A stretch of 19,063 nt of DNA from Candidatus Faecivivens stercorigallinarum (lineage in GTDB: Bacteria > Bacillota > Clostridia > Oscillospirales > Ruminococcaceae): the NCBI GenBank assembly GCA_018715465.1, contig DVLN01000137.1, forward strand, positions 1-19,063. Direction: 5' to 3'. The notes under the pieces are model-generated. The model ran no database searches, had not been told where the DNA came from, and saw only the letters and a program-made list of their open reading frames with translations. This document shows, in pieces, positions 1 to 6,827 of this stretch. The position numbers were made by a program, and so were the translations under genes. How positions within the stretch are numbered: the first letter of the stretch is position 1; each line of letters opens with the position of its first letter.

Positions 1-1
1 A

Positions 2-475
2 GAATTATCACTGGATAAATTTACCCTTTCCAATGGGAGTTATGGTTTTGTAGATCTACCTTTCGGACAAAGCCAGTCAGAAATTGAAGAACAGTTATCC
101 ATTACTTTTGACAATTCCCAGCAGACAGCAGAGAATATTGTCCTATGTGCACTGCCTGACTATTATCAGTACGACGGTCAGCCAGTACGTCTTTCACTGG
201 AATTCAATCAGGACGCGCTGCGGACTTTGATGTTTACCATCAGTTCAGACGATGCAGCAGATGAAATCTATAACGATGTCGCCGATAGTCTGACCGAACT
301 GTATGGCCAGCCTACCGAAACGATCGAAAATGATGGCTCCCAACAGAACGGGATTTCCGGGATGGGGATACGATGGAATTCCACATCTGGCACATCCACC
401 TCGTTACAGGTTATCCTGATGTCCGGTGACCAGATCGAACCGACCGTATCCATCGGCGTCGGACTTCTCGAATAA
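2..475 (+). CDS. 3' part of an unrecognised gene (5' end outside window)
   Basis: The frame is open from the first bases of the window to a TAA at 473-475, giving at least 157 residues. There is no stop upstream and no ribosome binding site before the internal TTG/ATG at 227-232, so this is the C-terminal part of a longer protein. The visible part is acidic and rich in Ser, Thr, Gln and Asp. It contains LPFGQSQSEIEEQL near its start, a phrase that in many secreted or lipoprotein domains precedes a helix and beta sheet, and YGQPTE near residue 100. No catalytic motif, membrane segment or known family is recognised. Composition is visibly lower in GC than the genes that follow. A strong terminator follows at 529-590. 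It is probably a soluble or extracytoplasmic domain, but the function is unknown. Confidence 0.6.
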   Translation, partial: ELSLDKFTLSNGSYGFVDLPFGQSQSEIEEQLSITFDNSQQTAENIVLCALPDYYQYDGQPVRLSLEFNQDALRTLMFTISSDDAADEIYNDVADSLTELYGQPTETIENDGSQQNGISGMGIRWNSTSGTSTSLQVILMSGDQIEPTVSIGVGLLE

Positions 476-528
476 CAAGCGTATATTTAATCGTGACAGT
501 GGCCTGTATACAACATTCAGCAAATACC

Positions 529-590
529 AAAACCCGGTATCTTTTAACCAATTGCGTGCAAAAGATACCGGGTTTTATGCACTCTTTTTT
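529..590 (+). terminator. Intrinsic terminator of the first gene
   Basis: A perfect 17-bp inverted repeat (529-545 with 560-576, 14-nt loop) is followed by ATGCACTC and a run of T at 584-590. It lies 54 bases after the stop codon of the partial gene. The A-rich 5' arm could also support termination on the minus strand, but no minus-strand gene ends here. Confidence 0.85.
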
Positions 591-648
591 AGGATGGCTG
601 GAGCATCGAAAAAACAGTTGGCCGACCCTTTGAATCCACTACGACTGC

Positions 649-677
649 TTGCAATTTAACAGTAAATCCGCTATACT
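649..677 (+). promoter_or_regulatory. Sigma-A type promoter for the nucleoside hydrolase / pyrophosphatase pair
   Basis: TTGCAA at 649-654 is separated by exactly 17 bases from TATACT at 672-677. It lies between the terminator at 529-590 and the ATG at 734, which puts transcription start near 684 and gives a leader of about 50 bases. The hexamer and spacing pattern matches the promoter at 7383-7411. Confidence 0.65.
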
Positions 678-733
678 GGAAACAGGAAATAAATACCATG
701 GCTCCGGGATTTCCGGTGCGGAAAGGACATGTT

Positions 734-1690
734 ATGAATACCCGCAAACTCCTGCTGGATATGGATACCGGCATCGACGACGCAATGGCGATTACCTATG
801 CGCTGGCGGACGGCTCGGCTGATTTAATCGGCGTAACCTGCTGCTTCGGCAATGTCACCAACCAAACCGCTGTCCGCAATACTCTTGATCTTCTTTCACT
901 GATGGGACGACCGAACATCCCGGTCTTTTACGGAGCTGAATATCCGCTGAACGGAGACAGTTTCCAGGTATCGGACGCCTGCATCCGCATCCACGGCGCA
1001 AACGGGCTGGGCAATGTTTCGATTCCCCACGCCGGAACCCCGTCGGATATCCCGGCGGCTGATTTTATCCTGAAAGCAGCGGAGGAATACGGTAAAAACC
1101 TGATCCTTGTTGCGACCGGCGCGCTGACCAACCTGGCGCAGGCATTGCGCAAAGATCGGGAAACTTTTGCCAAAATCGGTAAAATTGTCTTTATGGGCGG
1201 TGCACTGACGGTGGAAGGAAATGTCACGCCCTATGCCGAAGCCAACATCGCCGTCGACCCGGAAGCAGCAAAAGAAGTGCTGGAAAGCGGTATCCCGATG
1301 ACAATGGTCGGGCTGGACGTTACCCACAAAAACCTGCTGACCCGTGAAGAGGCCAAGCGGTGGGAAGGCCACGGCAAGGCAGGAAAAGCCCTCTTTGACA
1401 TCGTCTCCCACTATATCGACAACGAACTGGAACAGAAAAGCTGTTCGCTGCATGACCCGCTGGCGGTCGCAGCGGCACTGGATGGGACGATGATCGAGAC
1501 CCATCCGTTTGCGATGACAGTGGTGACCGAGGGCGAAGCGGCCGGCAGGACGGTTGCCCAGCCGTTTGCCAGCCTGTGCGAAAACAAAAACGTTTCAGTC
1601 GCACTGGAAACCAGCCCGCGGTTTGTACCGGAATTTGTCGGAAAACTCGAAAACTTTTTTAAACAAAGAGAATTACAGCAAGCTGACTGA
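734..1690 (+). CDS. Inosine/uridine-preferring nucleoside hydrolase
   Basis: A 318-residue cytoplasmic enzyme predicted to hydrolyse the N-glycosidic bond of ribonucleosides to free base and ribose (nucleoside salvage). The N-terminal Asp cluster DMDTGIDDAMA (residues 9-19) is the calcium-binding signature of the IU-nucleoside hydrolase family. Further family blocks are GALTNLAQAL, MGGALTVEGNVTPYAEANIAVDPEAA and the C-terminal HDPLAVAAAL, whose Asp is the last metal ligand. Length matches the family (about 310-330). An in-frame ATG at 698 would add 12 residues, but GGAAAGGA at 720-727 lies six bases before the ATG at 734, so the latter is chosen. The pyrophosphatase gene starts 40 bases after its stop, so the two are probably cotranscribed. 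Base preference (rihA, rihB or rihC type) cannot be assigned by eye. Confidence 0.9.
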   Translation: MNTRKLLLDMDTGIDDAMAITYALADGSADLIGVTCCFGNVTNQTAVRNTLDLLSLMGRPNIPVFYGAEYPLNGDSFQVSDACIRIHGANGLGNVSIPHAGTPSDIPAADFILKAAEEYGKNLILVATGALTNLAQALRKDRETFAKIGKIVFMGGALTVEGNVTPYAEANIAVDPEAAKEVLESGIPMTMVGLDVTHKNLLTREEAKRWEGHGKAGKALFDIVSHYIDNELEQKSCSLHDPLAVAAALDGTMIETHPFAMTVVTEGEAAGRTVAQPFASLCENKNVSVALETSPRFVPEFVGKLENFFKQRELQQAD

Positions 1691-1703
1691 CCTGTCGGTC
1701 AGC
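1682..1703 (+). other. Inverted repeat across the stop codon of the nucleoside hydrolase gene
   Basis: GCTGACTGAC at 1682-1691 can pair with GTCGGTCAGC at 1694-1703, with one G-T wobble and only two unpaired bases, so about 8 bp with a wider loop in practice. It covers the TGA stop at 1688-1690. No T-run follows, so it is not a convincing terminator. It may be an intercistronic mRNA hairpin. Confidence 0.5.
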
Positions 1704-1730
1704 ACACCTACATGAAAGGAAGCATGCGGG

Positions 1731-3410
1731 ATGGAAAATAAGAAAAAACCGGCCAGAAAGGTCATTGTCATCGGACACTTGAACCCCGATACCGACTCGG
1801 TCTGCTCGGCAATCGCCTACTCCTACCTGAAAAATCAGATCTCCGAGCTGGACACTGAACCCCGCCGGGCCGGTGAGATCAACCAGGAGACAGCTTTTGC
1901 CCTCAAATATTTTGGAATGCGGCCTCCGCGGCTGTGCACCGATGTCGGTCCGCAGGTACAGGACCTGGAATACCGCCATCTGGACGGCATCAGTGCCACC
2001 ACCAGCGTACATACCGCCTGGAAACGGATGCGGGAAGTCAATATCGACACCCTGCCGATCATCTCCGAGGACGGACAGCTCTCCAGCATCGTCACCCTGA
2101 CCGATGTCTCGGACGCCTGCATGGACGTTCTGGACACCACCATCCTAGCCAAGAGCCACACCCCCTACCGCAATATCCTTGAAGTGCTGGACGGTGAGAT
2201 GCTGACCGGGGACCCGGACGGCATTATTGACCATGGCAAACTCGGTCTGGCTGCTGGCAACCCTGAAGCAATGGAGGAATTTCTGGAACCGGGCGACATT
2301 GTGATTTTGTCCTCGCGGTATGAGTTCCAGTTCTGTGCGCTGGAAATGGGAGCCGGATGCCTGATTGTCTGTGCCGACAATGGCGCGGTCACCCCTGTTC
2401 CAAAAACTATTCTCAAACTTGCCCAGGAACGGGGCTGCACAATTATTGTCACGCCGAAGGACTTTTACACCGCCGCAAAGCTGCTCAGTCTCGCTTCTCC
2501 TGTCCAGCACTACATGCAGCCAAAAGACTCTCTGCTGACTTTTACGCTGAACACTCCGCTGGACGATGTACAGAAGGTTATGGCACAGGTCCGGTATCAT
2601 TATTTTCCGGTTGTCACCCGCGGCGGAAAATATGTCGGGCTGCTTTCGAGGCGAAACCTCTTGAATATGCAGCGCCGTCAGCTGATTCTGGTCGATCACA
2701 ACGAAAAGACCCAGGCCATCGACGGTTACGAAAAGGCCGACATTCTTGAGATCATCGACCATCACCGGATTGGTTCGATCGAAACACCGGCTCCGGTCTA
2801 TTTCCGCAATGTCCCAGTCGGCTGCACCGCCACCATCGTGACCCAGATGTTCTGGGAGAACATGGTGGAAATTCCGCAGAAGATTGCAGGGCTTTTGCTG
2901 TCGGCAATCCTGTCCGACACGCTGATGTTCCGCAGCCCGACCTCGACACCGATCGACGAACGGGTCGCGCATGATCTGGCAAAGATCGCCGGGGTAGATA
3001 TCGAGGAATACGCCTCCCAGATGTTTGAAGCGGGTTCCAACATCGAGGGCAAGACGGCACAGGAAATCTTTATGCAGGATTTCAAGGTCTTCAAGGCTGG
3101 CGATTCCCGCTACGGCATCGGTCAGGGCAGCTATATGAGCGAAAAGAACCTGCGTGCAGCGGCAGAGCTGCTGCTGCCATTCCTGCCGGAAGCGGTACGG
3201 GAACATGGATTGTCAGATGTATTTTACATGCTGACCAGCGTACGGGACGAGACGACTTATCTGTTGTTCTACGGTGACCAAGCCGAAGAGCTGATCCGCA
3301 CTGGATTTCCTGGGTGCAAGATTGAAGGCAGTACCGCCACTCTGCCTGGCGTCGTCAGCCGCAAAAAACAGCTGCTCCCTGCCATTGTTTCTGCTTTTTC
3401 CCAAATCTAA
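1731..3410 (+). CDS. ppaC: Manganese-dependent (family II) inorganic pyrophosphatase with CBS and DRTGG regulatory domains
   Basis: 559 residues. It hydrolyses PPi to two phosphates in the cytosol. The DHH domain begins with GHLNPDTDS (H16, D20, D22 as metal ligands), is interrupted by a regulatory insert, and resumes with VDHNEKTQ and IIDHHRIG. The insert holds a first CBS repeat (about 75-130), a DRTGG-like domain (about 135-250) and a second CBS repeat (about 255-310). The C-terminal DHHA2 domain ends with GVVSRKKQ, the SRKKQ substrate-binding signature of family II enzymes. CBS-PPases of this architecture are known to be controlled by adenine nucleotides and, when DRTGG is present, by diadenosine polyphosphates. 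AAAGGA at 1715-1720 lies 10 bases before the ATG. A five-codon out-of-frame ORF (1724-1741) overlaps the start. By inference, it could remove PPi made by GlgC. Confidence 0.93.
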   Translation: MENKKKPARKVIVIGHLNPDTDSVCSAIAYSYLKNQISELDTEPRRAGEINQETAFALKYFGMRPPRLCTDVGPQVQDLEYRHLDGISATTSVHTAWKRMREVNIDTLPIISEDGQLSSIVTLTDVSDACMDVLDTTILAKSHTPYRNILEVLDGEMLTGDPDGIIDHGKLGLAAGNPEAMEEFLEPGDIVILSSRYEFQFCALEMGAGCLIVCADNGAVTPVPKTILKLAQERGCTIIVTPKDFYTAAKLLSLASPVQHYMQPKDSLLTFTLNTPLDDVQKVMAQVRYHYFPVVTRGGKYVGLLSRRNLLNMQRRQLILVDHNEKTQAIDGYEKADILEIIDHHRIGSIETPAPVYFRNVPVGCTATIVTQMFWENMVEIPQKIAGLLLSAILSDTLMFRSPTSTPIDERVAHDLAKIAGVDIEEYASQMFEAGSNIEGKTAQEIFMQDFKVFKAGDSRYGIGQGSYMSEKNLRAAAELLLPFLPEAVREHGLSDVFYMLTSVRDETTYLLFYGDQAEELIRTGFPGCKIEGSTATLPGVVSRKKQLLPAIVSAFSQI

Positions 3411-3431
3411 AAATGGCTAGACTTATGCAAA

Positions 3432-3462
3432 ACAGCCCTGCCGCAGACTGCGGCAGGGCTGT
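3432..3462. terminator. Shared convergent terminator of the pyrophosphatase and lipid kinase genes
   Basis: A perfect 14-bp GC-rich inverted repeat (3432-3445 with 3449-3462, GAC loop) lies between the stop codons of two convergent genes (3410 on plus, 3487 on minus). On the minus strand it is followed by TTTTGC; on the plus strand only a broken T-run (CAAATGCAATTTT) follows. Its position points to bidirectional use. Confidence 0.75.
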
Positions 3463-3486
3463 CAAATGCAATTTTACCAGAAGTTT

Positions 3487-4434
3487 TTATTCCGTCTGGG
3501 TCACGACCACAACGTTCGGTGCAGCGGCTGGCTCCTTTTCCCGGACCGCAAAGCTGATAGCAGCCGGCATACATTCAACCGTCACCTGTTCATGTGCGCC
3601 GCCGTCCTCACCGTCCAGCGTCCAGCTGACCGGCTGGTCGGCGCAGAAAGTGACCGACTTGACCTTGGCATAATAGACCCCGCTCTTTTGGGTAAACTGC
3701 TGGCTGAGCAGCGAGGAAACCAGTTCAGAAAGCTCTGCTGCATTCTTCGGCCGCCGGATCAGCAGCAGCTCCAGCCAGCCATCGTCCAGATAAATCTCAC
3801 CAGTCAACAACCCTTTGAAGCCGCCGATCGAATGGGAATTAGTCACCGCTCCAAAGATAAAGTCCCCTTCAATGATCCCCTCCTCGGTCACGACCTTCAT
3901 CCGGGTGCCCTGGGTCGATCCCAGCTCAAGTGCTCCCTGAAAGAGATATGCCAGCCGGCCAAAGATGTTTTTTGCCTGCTGATCGGTCAGATAAGCAACA
4001 TCGGTAAACATTCCAAATGCCGCGATATAGGCAAAATACCGGTCTTCAAACCGTCCTATGTCACAGACAAACGGTTCCCCCTCCGCCGCGACCTTTGCAG
4101 CGGCTTTCGGGTCTTTCGGGAACCCGAGTGAAGCGGCAAAGTCGTTGGTCGTCCCCATCGGGATATATCCGACATCGGGGCGGGTGTTCCATCCTGCGAC
4201 CCCGGTGATGAGCTCGTTAAGGGTCCCATCGCCGCCGACTGCTGTCACCCGGTCAAATTTTCCCTCGGCCTTCCTTGCCTGTTCGCAGGCATCCCCCCGC
4301 GACTGGGTGATGCGGACCTCCACCCGCCATCCGGCCTTGTTCAGCTGATCAACGATATCACACAGGCTGTTTTGCGCCTGTTTCTTGCCTGCATACGGGT
4401 TGACAAGCAGCAGCATCCGTTTTTCCTTTTCCAT
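3487..4434 (-). CDS. Diacylglycerol kinase family lipid kinase (YegS/DagK/BmrU type)
   Basis: 315 residues. Predicted to phosphorylate diacylglycerol or a related lipid with ATP at the inner face of the membrane (phospholipid recycling). Family signatures are visible in order: VNPYAGKK (residues 11-18), the nucleotide-binding GGDGTLNEL (67-75) and PMGTTNDFA (about 92-100). A beta-rich C-terminal substrate-binding half follows, including GGFKGLLTGEIYLDDGWLEL. Length is usual for the family (290-320). The frame extends to a TTG at 4455, but that codon lies at the edge of the Shine-Dalgarno sequence GGGGAAGGAG. The ATG at 4434, about eight bases after it, is the credible start. The gene converges on the pyrophosphatase gene and follows the zinc-ribbon gene. 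Whether the substrate is diacylglycerol, sphingosine-like or an undecaprenyl precursor cannot be decided here. Confidence 0.9.
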   Translation of the reverse strand: MEKEKRMLLLVNPYAGKKQAQNSLCDIVDQLNKAGWRVEVRITQSRGDACEQARKAEGKFDRVTAVGGDGTLNELITGVAGWNTRPDVGYIPMGTTNDFAASLGFPKDPKAAAKVAAEGEPFVCDIGRFEDRYFAYIAAFGMFTDVAYLTDQQAKNIFGRLAYLFQGALELGSTQGTRMKVVTEEGIIEGDFIFGAVTNSHSIGGFKGLLTGEIYLDDGWLELLLIRRPKNAAELSELVSSLLSQQFTQKSGVYYAKVKSVTFCADQPVSWTLDGEDGGAHEQVTVECMPAAISFAVREKEPAAAPNVVVVTQTE

Positions 4435-4470
4435 CCCGCAGCACTCCTTCCCCAAATATACCTGACATTC

Positions 4471-4498
4471 AGTATAGCCGTTAAATATAACCGCAAAA
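4471..4498 (-). promoter_or_regulatory. Possible promoter of the lipid kinase gene
   Basis: Read on the minus strand, TATACT (4476-4471) lies 16 bases after TTTTGC (4498-4493). The -10 box is good and the -35 box is poor. It sits between the terminator of the zinc-ribbon gene and the kinase ATG, as expected for a separately transcribed gene. Confidence 0.4.
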
Positions 4499-4535
4499 CG
4501 TACATATAAAAGACGGTTTGTAAACTCCTCCCAGA

Positions 4536-4568
4536 TAACAAAAGAGACAGGAATTACTCCCTGTCTCT
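4536..4568 (-). terminator. Intrinsic terminator of the zinc-ribbon gene
   Basis: Nine bases (4543-4551) pair perfectly with 4560-4568 around an 8-base loop. On the minus strand the stem is followed by TTTTGTTAT. It begins 17 bases after the zinc-ribbon stop codon. Confidence 0.7.
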
Positions 4569-4584
4569 CCAGCTGAAATCTGAT

Positions 4585-4866
4585 TTATTCCGCTTTCATC
4601 TTCGCAAAGCACTCGCTGCAATAAACTGGGCGATCTTCGCGGGGCTTAAAGGGGACTCTTGCCTCTTTGCCGCAGGAAGCGCAAACCGCGGTATACATCT
4701 CTCTCTGAGGCTTCGCAGCATTGCCATTTTTGCGAGCCTGACGGCATTCTCTGCATCTCTGGGGCTCGTTTTCAAAGCCTTTTTCAGCATAGAATTCCTG
4801 TTCACCGGCAGTGAAAACGAATTCCTTGCCGCAGTCTTTGCAGATTAAAGTTTTGTCCTGATACAT
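4585..4866 (-). CDS. Small double zinc-ribbon protein
   Basis: 93 residues with two four-cysteine metal sites. Site 1 is C9xxC12 - 25 residues - C38xxC41, matching the 'probable zinc-ribbon' proteins common in Firmicutes. Site 2 is C62xxC65 - 17 residues - C83xxC86, matching the described CxxC-x17-CxxC small domain. The linker (QARKNGNAAKPQ) and the segment around RVPFKPRED are basic, so nucleic acid or ribosome contact is possible but unproven. No signal peptide or membrane segment is present, so it is cytosolic. The start ATG is preceded by GCGAGG about eight bases upstream. It has its own terminator, and the tRNA-like remnant and the terminated sigma gene lie upstream. The molecular role of this family is not established. 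Confidence 0.85.
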   Translation of the reverse strand: MYQDKTLICKDCGKEFVFTAGEQEFYAEKGFENEPQRCRECRQARKNGNAAKPQREMYTAVCASCGKEARVPFKPREDRPVYCSECFAKMKAE

Positions 4867-4900
4867 TTTTCATACCTCGCTTGGATAGAATAAAGATTTT

Positions 4901-4963
4901 GCCCATCGACGGATTTGAACCGCCATCTTTGTTGCCAACGCTCTGCGATTAAGCTATTAGGGC
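4901..4963 (-). pseudogene. Degenerate tRNA-like sequence lacking a normal anticodon arm
   Basis: Read on the minus strand from 4963 to 4901, the order of tRNA parts is clear. GCCCTAA is in the acceptor position, then TA and a D-arm GCTT-AATCGCA-GAGC. A 15-base stretch replaces the usual 22 or so bases of the anticodon arm plus variable loop. A textbook T-arm GGCGG-TTCAAAT-CCGTC and a 3' acceptor strand GATGGGC follow. Only four of seven acceptor pairs form (GCCC/GGGC). The middle holds TTG-GCAA-CAA, a 3-bp stem with a GNRA-type loop. No CCA is encoded and no anticodon can be assigned. It is either a decayed tRNA gene or a tRNA-like RNA. It lies between the sigma gene terminator and the zinc-ribbon gene. 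Confidence 0.5.
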
Positions 4964-4967
4964 GCAA

Positions 4968-4995
4968 GTTTTCACCGCAAAAGCACCGTGAAAAC
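4968..4995. repeat. 8-bp inverted repeat beside the tRNA-like sequence
   Basis: GTTTTCAC (4968-4975) and GTGAAAAC (4988-4995) are perfect inverted copies 12 bases apart. They start five bases outside the 5' end of the tRNA-like element. A small GCGGC-ACC-GCCGC hairpin follows at 5020-5032. No function is known. Confidence 0.5.
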
Positions 4996-5048
4996 ACCTG
5001 TCCCAGCACGGAACAGACAGCGGCACCGCCGCTTGGGGATTTCCCAGC

Positions 5049-5098
5049 AAAAAAACCGCAAAAGAAAGCCCGTATCTTCCGACAGCTGCCGGAGATAC
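5049..5098 (-). terminator. Probable terminator of the sigma factor gene
   Basis: GTATCT (5072-5077) pairs with AGATAC (5093-5098), and the stem continues as CCG/CGG past one bulged base around an ACAGCTGC loop. On the minus strand the stem is followed by TTTCTTTT and then a run of seven T (5055-5049). It starts just after the sigma gene stop at 5104. Confidence 0.65.
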
Positions 5099-5103
5099 CC
5101 GCT

Positions 5104-5658
5104 TTAATTTGGATCAATGGTTTTCAGTTTCTTTCTGACGCGCTGCAGAGCATTATCAACCGATTTCAGCGAAATATGAAGGGTATCTGCTATCGTCTGA
5201 TAATCAAACCCGCCAAGGTGCGCCAGAAAAATCTTTTTCTCCATCGGAGATAGCAGCTTTTCCAGCCGGTCCATTACCTGTCGGAGCTGTTCCCTGCCCA
5301 GAAACAGCTGTTCCGGGTCGGGCGTCACCCCTTCCATACTCTCTTCCAGCGGCACAATATCCGCCTCACCGTAGCCGCTGTCCCGCATCGCACGAAACAT
5401 CCTGTTTCGGATACAGACGGCAGCATACGACCGGAAATGGACATCCCTTGCGGGATCGAAGCCTCCTATAGCGTTCAAAAGGCCGATACAGCCTTCCTGA
5501 ACCAGGTCTTCAAAATCCAGAATCCCACGATACTGGTATGCAAGTTTCTGCACCAGCCGCAGATACCGCGACACCAGCACCCCTTCCGCGCTGCGGTCCC
5601 CCGCAACAGCTTTCTGACAAAGTGCCTCGTCCGATATCTGCCCGGAAAGGTCTTTCAC
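5104..5658 (-). CDS. Alternative RNA polymerase sigma factor (sigma-70 family, SigH-like)
   Basis: 184 residues. Region 2 (about 25-95) includes FEDLVQEGCIGLLNAIGGFDP (49-69; core-binding segment 2.2) and FRSYAAVCIRNRMFRAMRD (-10 recognition and melting). A short acidic linker follows, then region 4 (about 130-182) with a helix-turn-helix in YQTIADTLHISLKSVDNALQRVRKKL. Regions 1.1 and 3 are absent or minimal, and the wording is closer to Bacillus SigH/SigF-type factors than to ECF factors. The start is GTG at 5658, with AAAGGA eight bases before it. The nearby ATG-ATG belongs to another frame. A consensus housekeeping promoter lies upstream (5705-5733) and a terminator downstream, so it appears monocistronic. 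The regulon is unknown; SigH identity is inference from resemblance only. Confidence 0.88.
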   Translation of the reverse strand: MKDLSGQISDEALCQKAVAGDRSAEGVLVSRYLRLVQKLAYQYRGILDFEDLVQEGCIGLLNAIGGFDPARDVHFRSYAAVCIRNRMFRAMRDSGYGEADIVPLEESMEGVTPDPEQLFLGREQLRQVMDRLEKLLSPMEKKIFLAHLGGFDYQTIADTLHISLKSVDNALQRVRKKLKTIDPN

Positions 5659-5704
5659 ACTGCATCATTCCTTTCCGTTCGGAAACGCCAACTTGCATAT
5701 ACAT

Positions 5705-5733
5705 ATCATACACTGTCTTCGTAAAATTGTCAA
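5705..5733 (-). promoter_or_regulatory. Near-perfect sigma-A promoter of the sigma factor gene
   Basis: On the minus strand, TTGACA (5733-5728) is followed after exactly 17 bases by TATGAT (5710-5705). The -35 is a full match to consensus and the -10 differs at one position. T-rich tracts upstream (around 5745-5785 on the minus strand) could act as an UP element. Predicted transcription start is near 5698, about 40 bases before the GTG start. Confidence 0.8.
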
Positions 5734-5852
5734 GTGATTTACATGAAAAAAAGAAAAAAGTTTCGACAGTTTCAGACCTTTTTTGGGATTTGTACCGATA
5801 ATTGTAACAAAATCATGAAATAGAAACGGAATTATGTCCAAAATGCCGAATT

Positions 5853-5889
5853 TCCCCCGTACAGCTGCCGGGTGCGGCTGTACGGGGGA
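5853..5889 (-). terminator. Strong hairpin after the cysteine-rich gene, terminator-like but with a weak T-run
   Basis: A perfect 13-bp inverted repeat (5853-5865 with 5877-5889) starts 13 bases after the stop codon of the cysteine-rich gene. The minus-strand sequence after it is AAATTCGGCATTTTGG, without a proper T-run. It may stabilise the mRNA 3' end or be a weak terminator. Confidence 0.55.
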
Positions 5890-5901
5890 TCGGTTGACCG
5901 T

Positions 5902-6768
5902 TTAGTTGCAGCCGCAATCCTGTTTCGGGGGGAAGAACTCCGATACAGGGAACCGGATCTTGCGGAACATCTCGCAGGGGTCCTCGCTGCAGGAGGTCGT
6001 GCATTCCTTTTCGGGGATGCAGAAGTCGTAAACCGGCACCATCATCTGGATCTCCCGTTCAAGCGATACGATGGTGAACAGACCGACCGTCAGATACAGG
6101 TATTTGCCGCAGCTGCCGACGATCTCGCCGCCCAGCAGTTCCTCAATCTCCTGCGGGAAGCAGACGTGATCACAGCCGCATTCGGGTTTGGGATGCTCGC
6201 AGACCCGCAGTCCCAGGCAGACCGGATCAACCGTCTGAACCTGAGCGATCGGCATATCGGTGCAGACCGTTCCCAGCTTGGAGCAATCCGAACGGAAGCT
6301 GCGGACACTCCCCTCCGAACCAAACAAAATCACCTTTTTATCGAAGACTGCAACACCTTGCACCGTCTGGGGAGCTGCACACCCGCCTGCCCCGTAAACG
6401 TCCAGCGTCACCAGGAAGTAGAAGGTCATGTCGACCGAGTAGTACCCGGCATTGAACGGGACCTCCTCAACGTCCATCGCGACATGCAGCACGTCGATGT
6501 CACGGCATTTGACGCTGCTGCCCTCGTTGATCGCCGCCTGCCCGCATCCGGTCAGCCAGACACGCAGGTCTTCCAGACAGTCCTTGCCGGAGCAGGAATC
6601 ATACACCCTGCCGGCATTCAGGCAGACCGCTTCCCGGAAGCCGCCGAGCGACGCCGCTTCACAGGCCGCGCCGGAGGTGCCGGAGATACCGGTTCCGCTG
6701 CCGCCATGGTGTGACGCGGAAACAGGAGAACTGTTCCGGTTGGAATTGTAAGTAATGGCTTCAGGCAT
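5902..6768 (-). CDS. Cysteine-rich protein of unknown function
   Basis: 288 residues with 21 cysteines (about 7%), spread along the chain and dense near the C-terminus (PECGC, ECTTSC, DPCE, ending DCGCN). The first 30 or so residues are Ser/Gly-rich and look disordered. A folded core then begins with LNAGRVYDSCSGKDCLEDLRVWL and continues with alternating beta-strand-like segments (NAGYYSVDMTFYFLVTLDVYG). There is no signal peptide or transmembrane segment. I recall similar unnamed proteins in Clostridia but cannot assign a family. The frame reaches 6861, but GGGAGG lies eight bases before the ATG at 6768, so that start is used. It is flanked by the sigma factor gene downstream (same strand) and the GNAT gene divergently. 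A spore-coat or metal-binding role is conceivable given the cysteines, but unproven. Confidence 0.75.
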   Translation of the reverse strand: MPEAITYNSNRNSSPVSASHHGGSGTGISGTSGAACEAASLGGFREAVCLNAGRVYDSCSGKDCLEDLRVWLTGCGQAAINEGSSVKCRDIDVLHVAMDVEEVPFNAGYYSVDMTFYFLVTLDVYGAGGCAAPQTVQGVAVFDKKVILFGSEGSVRSFRSDCSKLGTVCTDMPIAQVQTVDPVCLGLRVCEHPKPECGCDHVCFPQEIEELLGGEIVGSCGKYLYLTVGLFTIVSLEREIQMMVPVYDFCIPEKECTTSCSEDPCEMFRKIRFPVSEFFPPKQDCGCN

Positions 6769-6827
6769 AAAATTTTCCTCCCTCGCAAATCTCGCCGTCA
6801 ACCGGCTCTGACCGGCCGGCGTACTGC

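Noticed and set aside
1682..1703. Inverted repeat as a terminator after the nucleoside hydrolase gene
   Set aside because: There is no T-run after the stem and the pyrophosphatase gene begins 28 bases later, so cotranscription is more likely.
2145..3206. A 353-codon open frame antisense to the pyrophosphatase
   Set aside because: The pyrophosphatase shows complete family motifs on the other strand, and the antisense peptide has none.
5872..6714. A 280-codon plus-strand open frame over the cysteine-rich gene
   Set aside because: The minus-strand frame has GGGAGG eight bases before its ATG and a coherent fold-like pattern. The plus-strand frame starts inside the hairpin at 5853-5889 and lacks a ribosome binding site.
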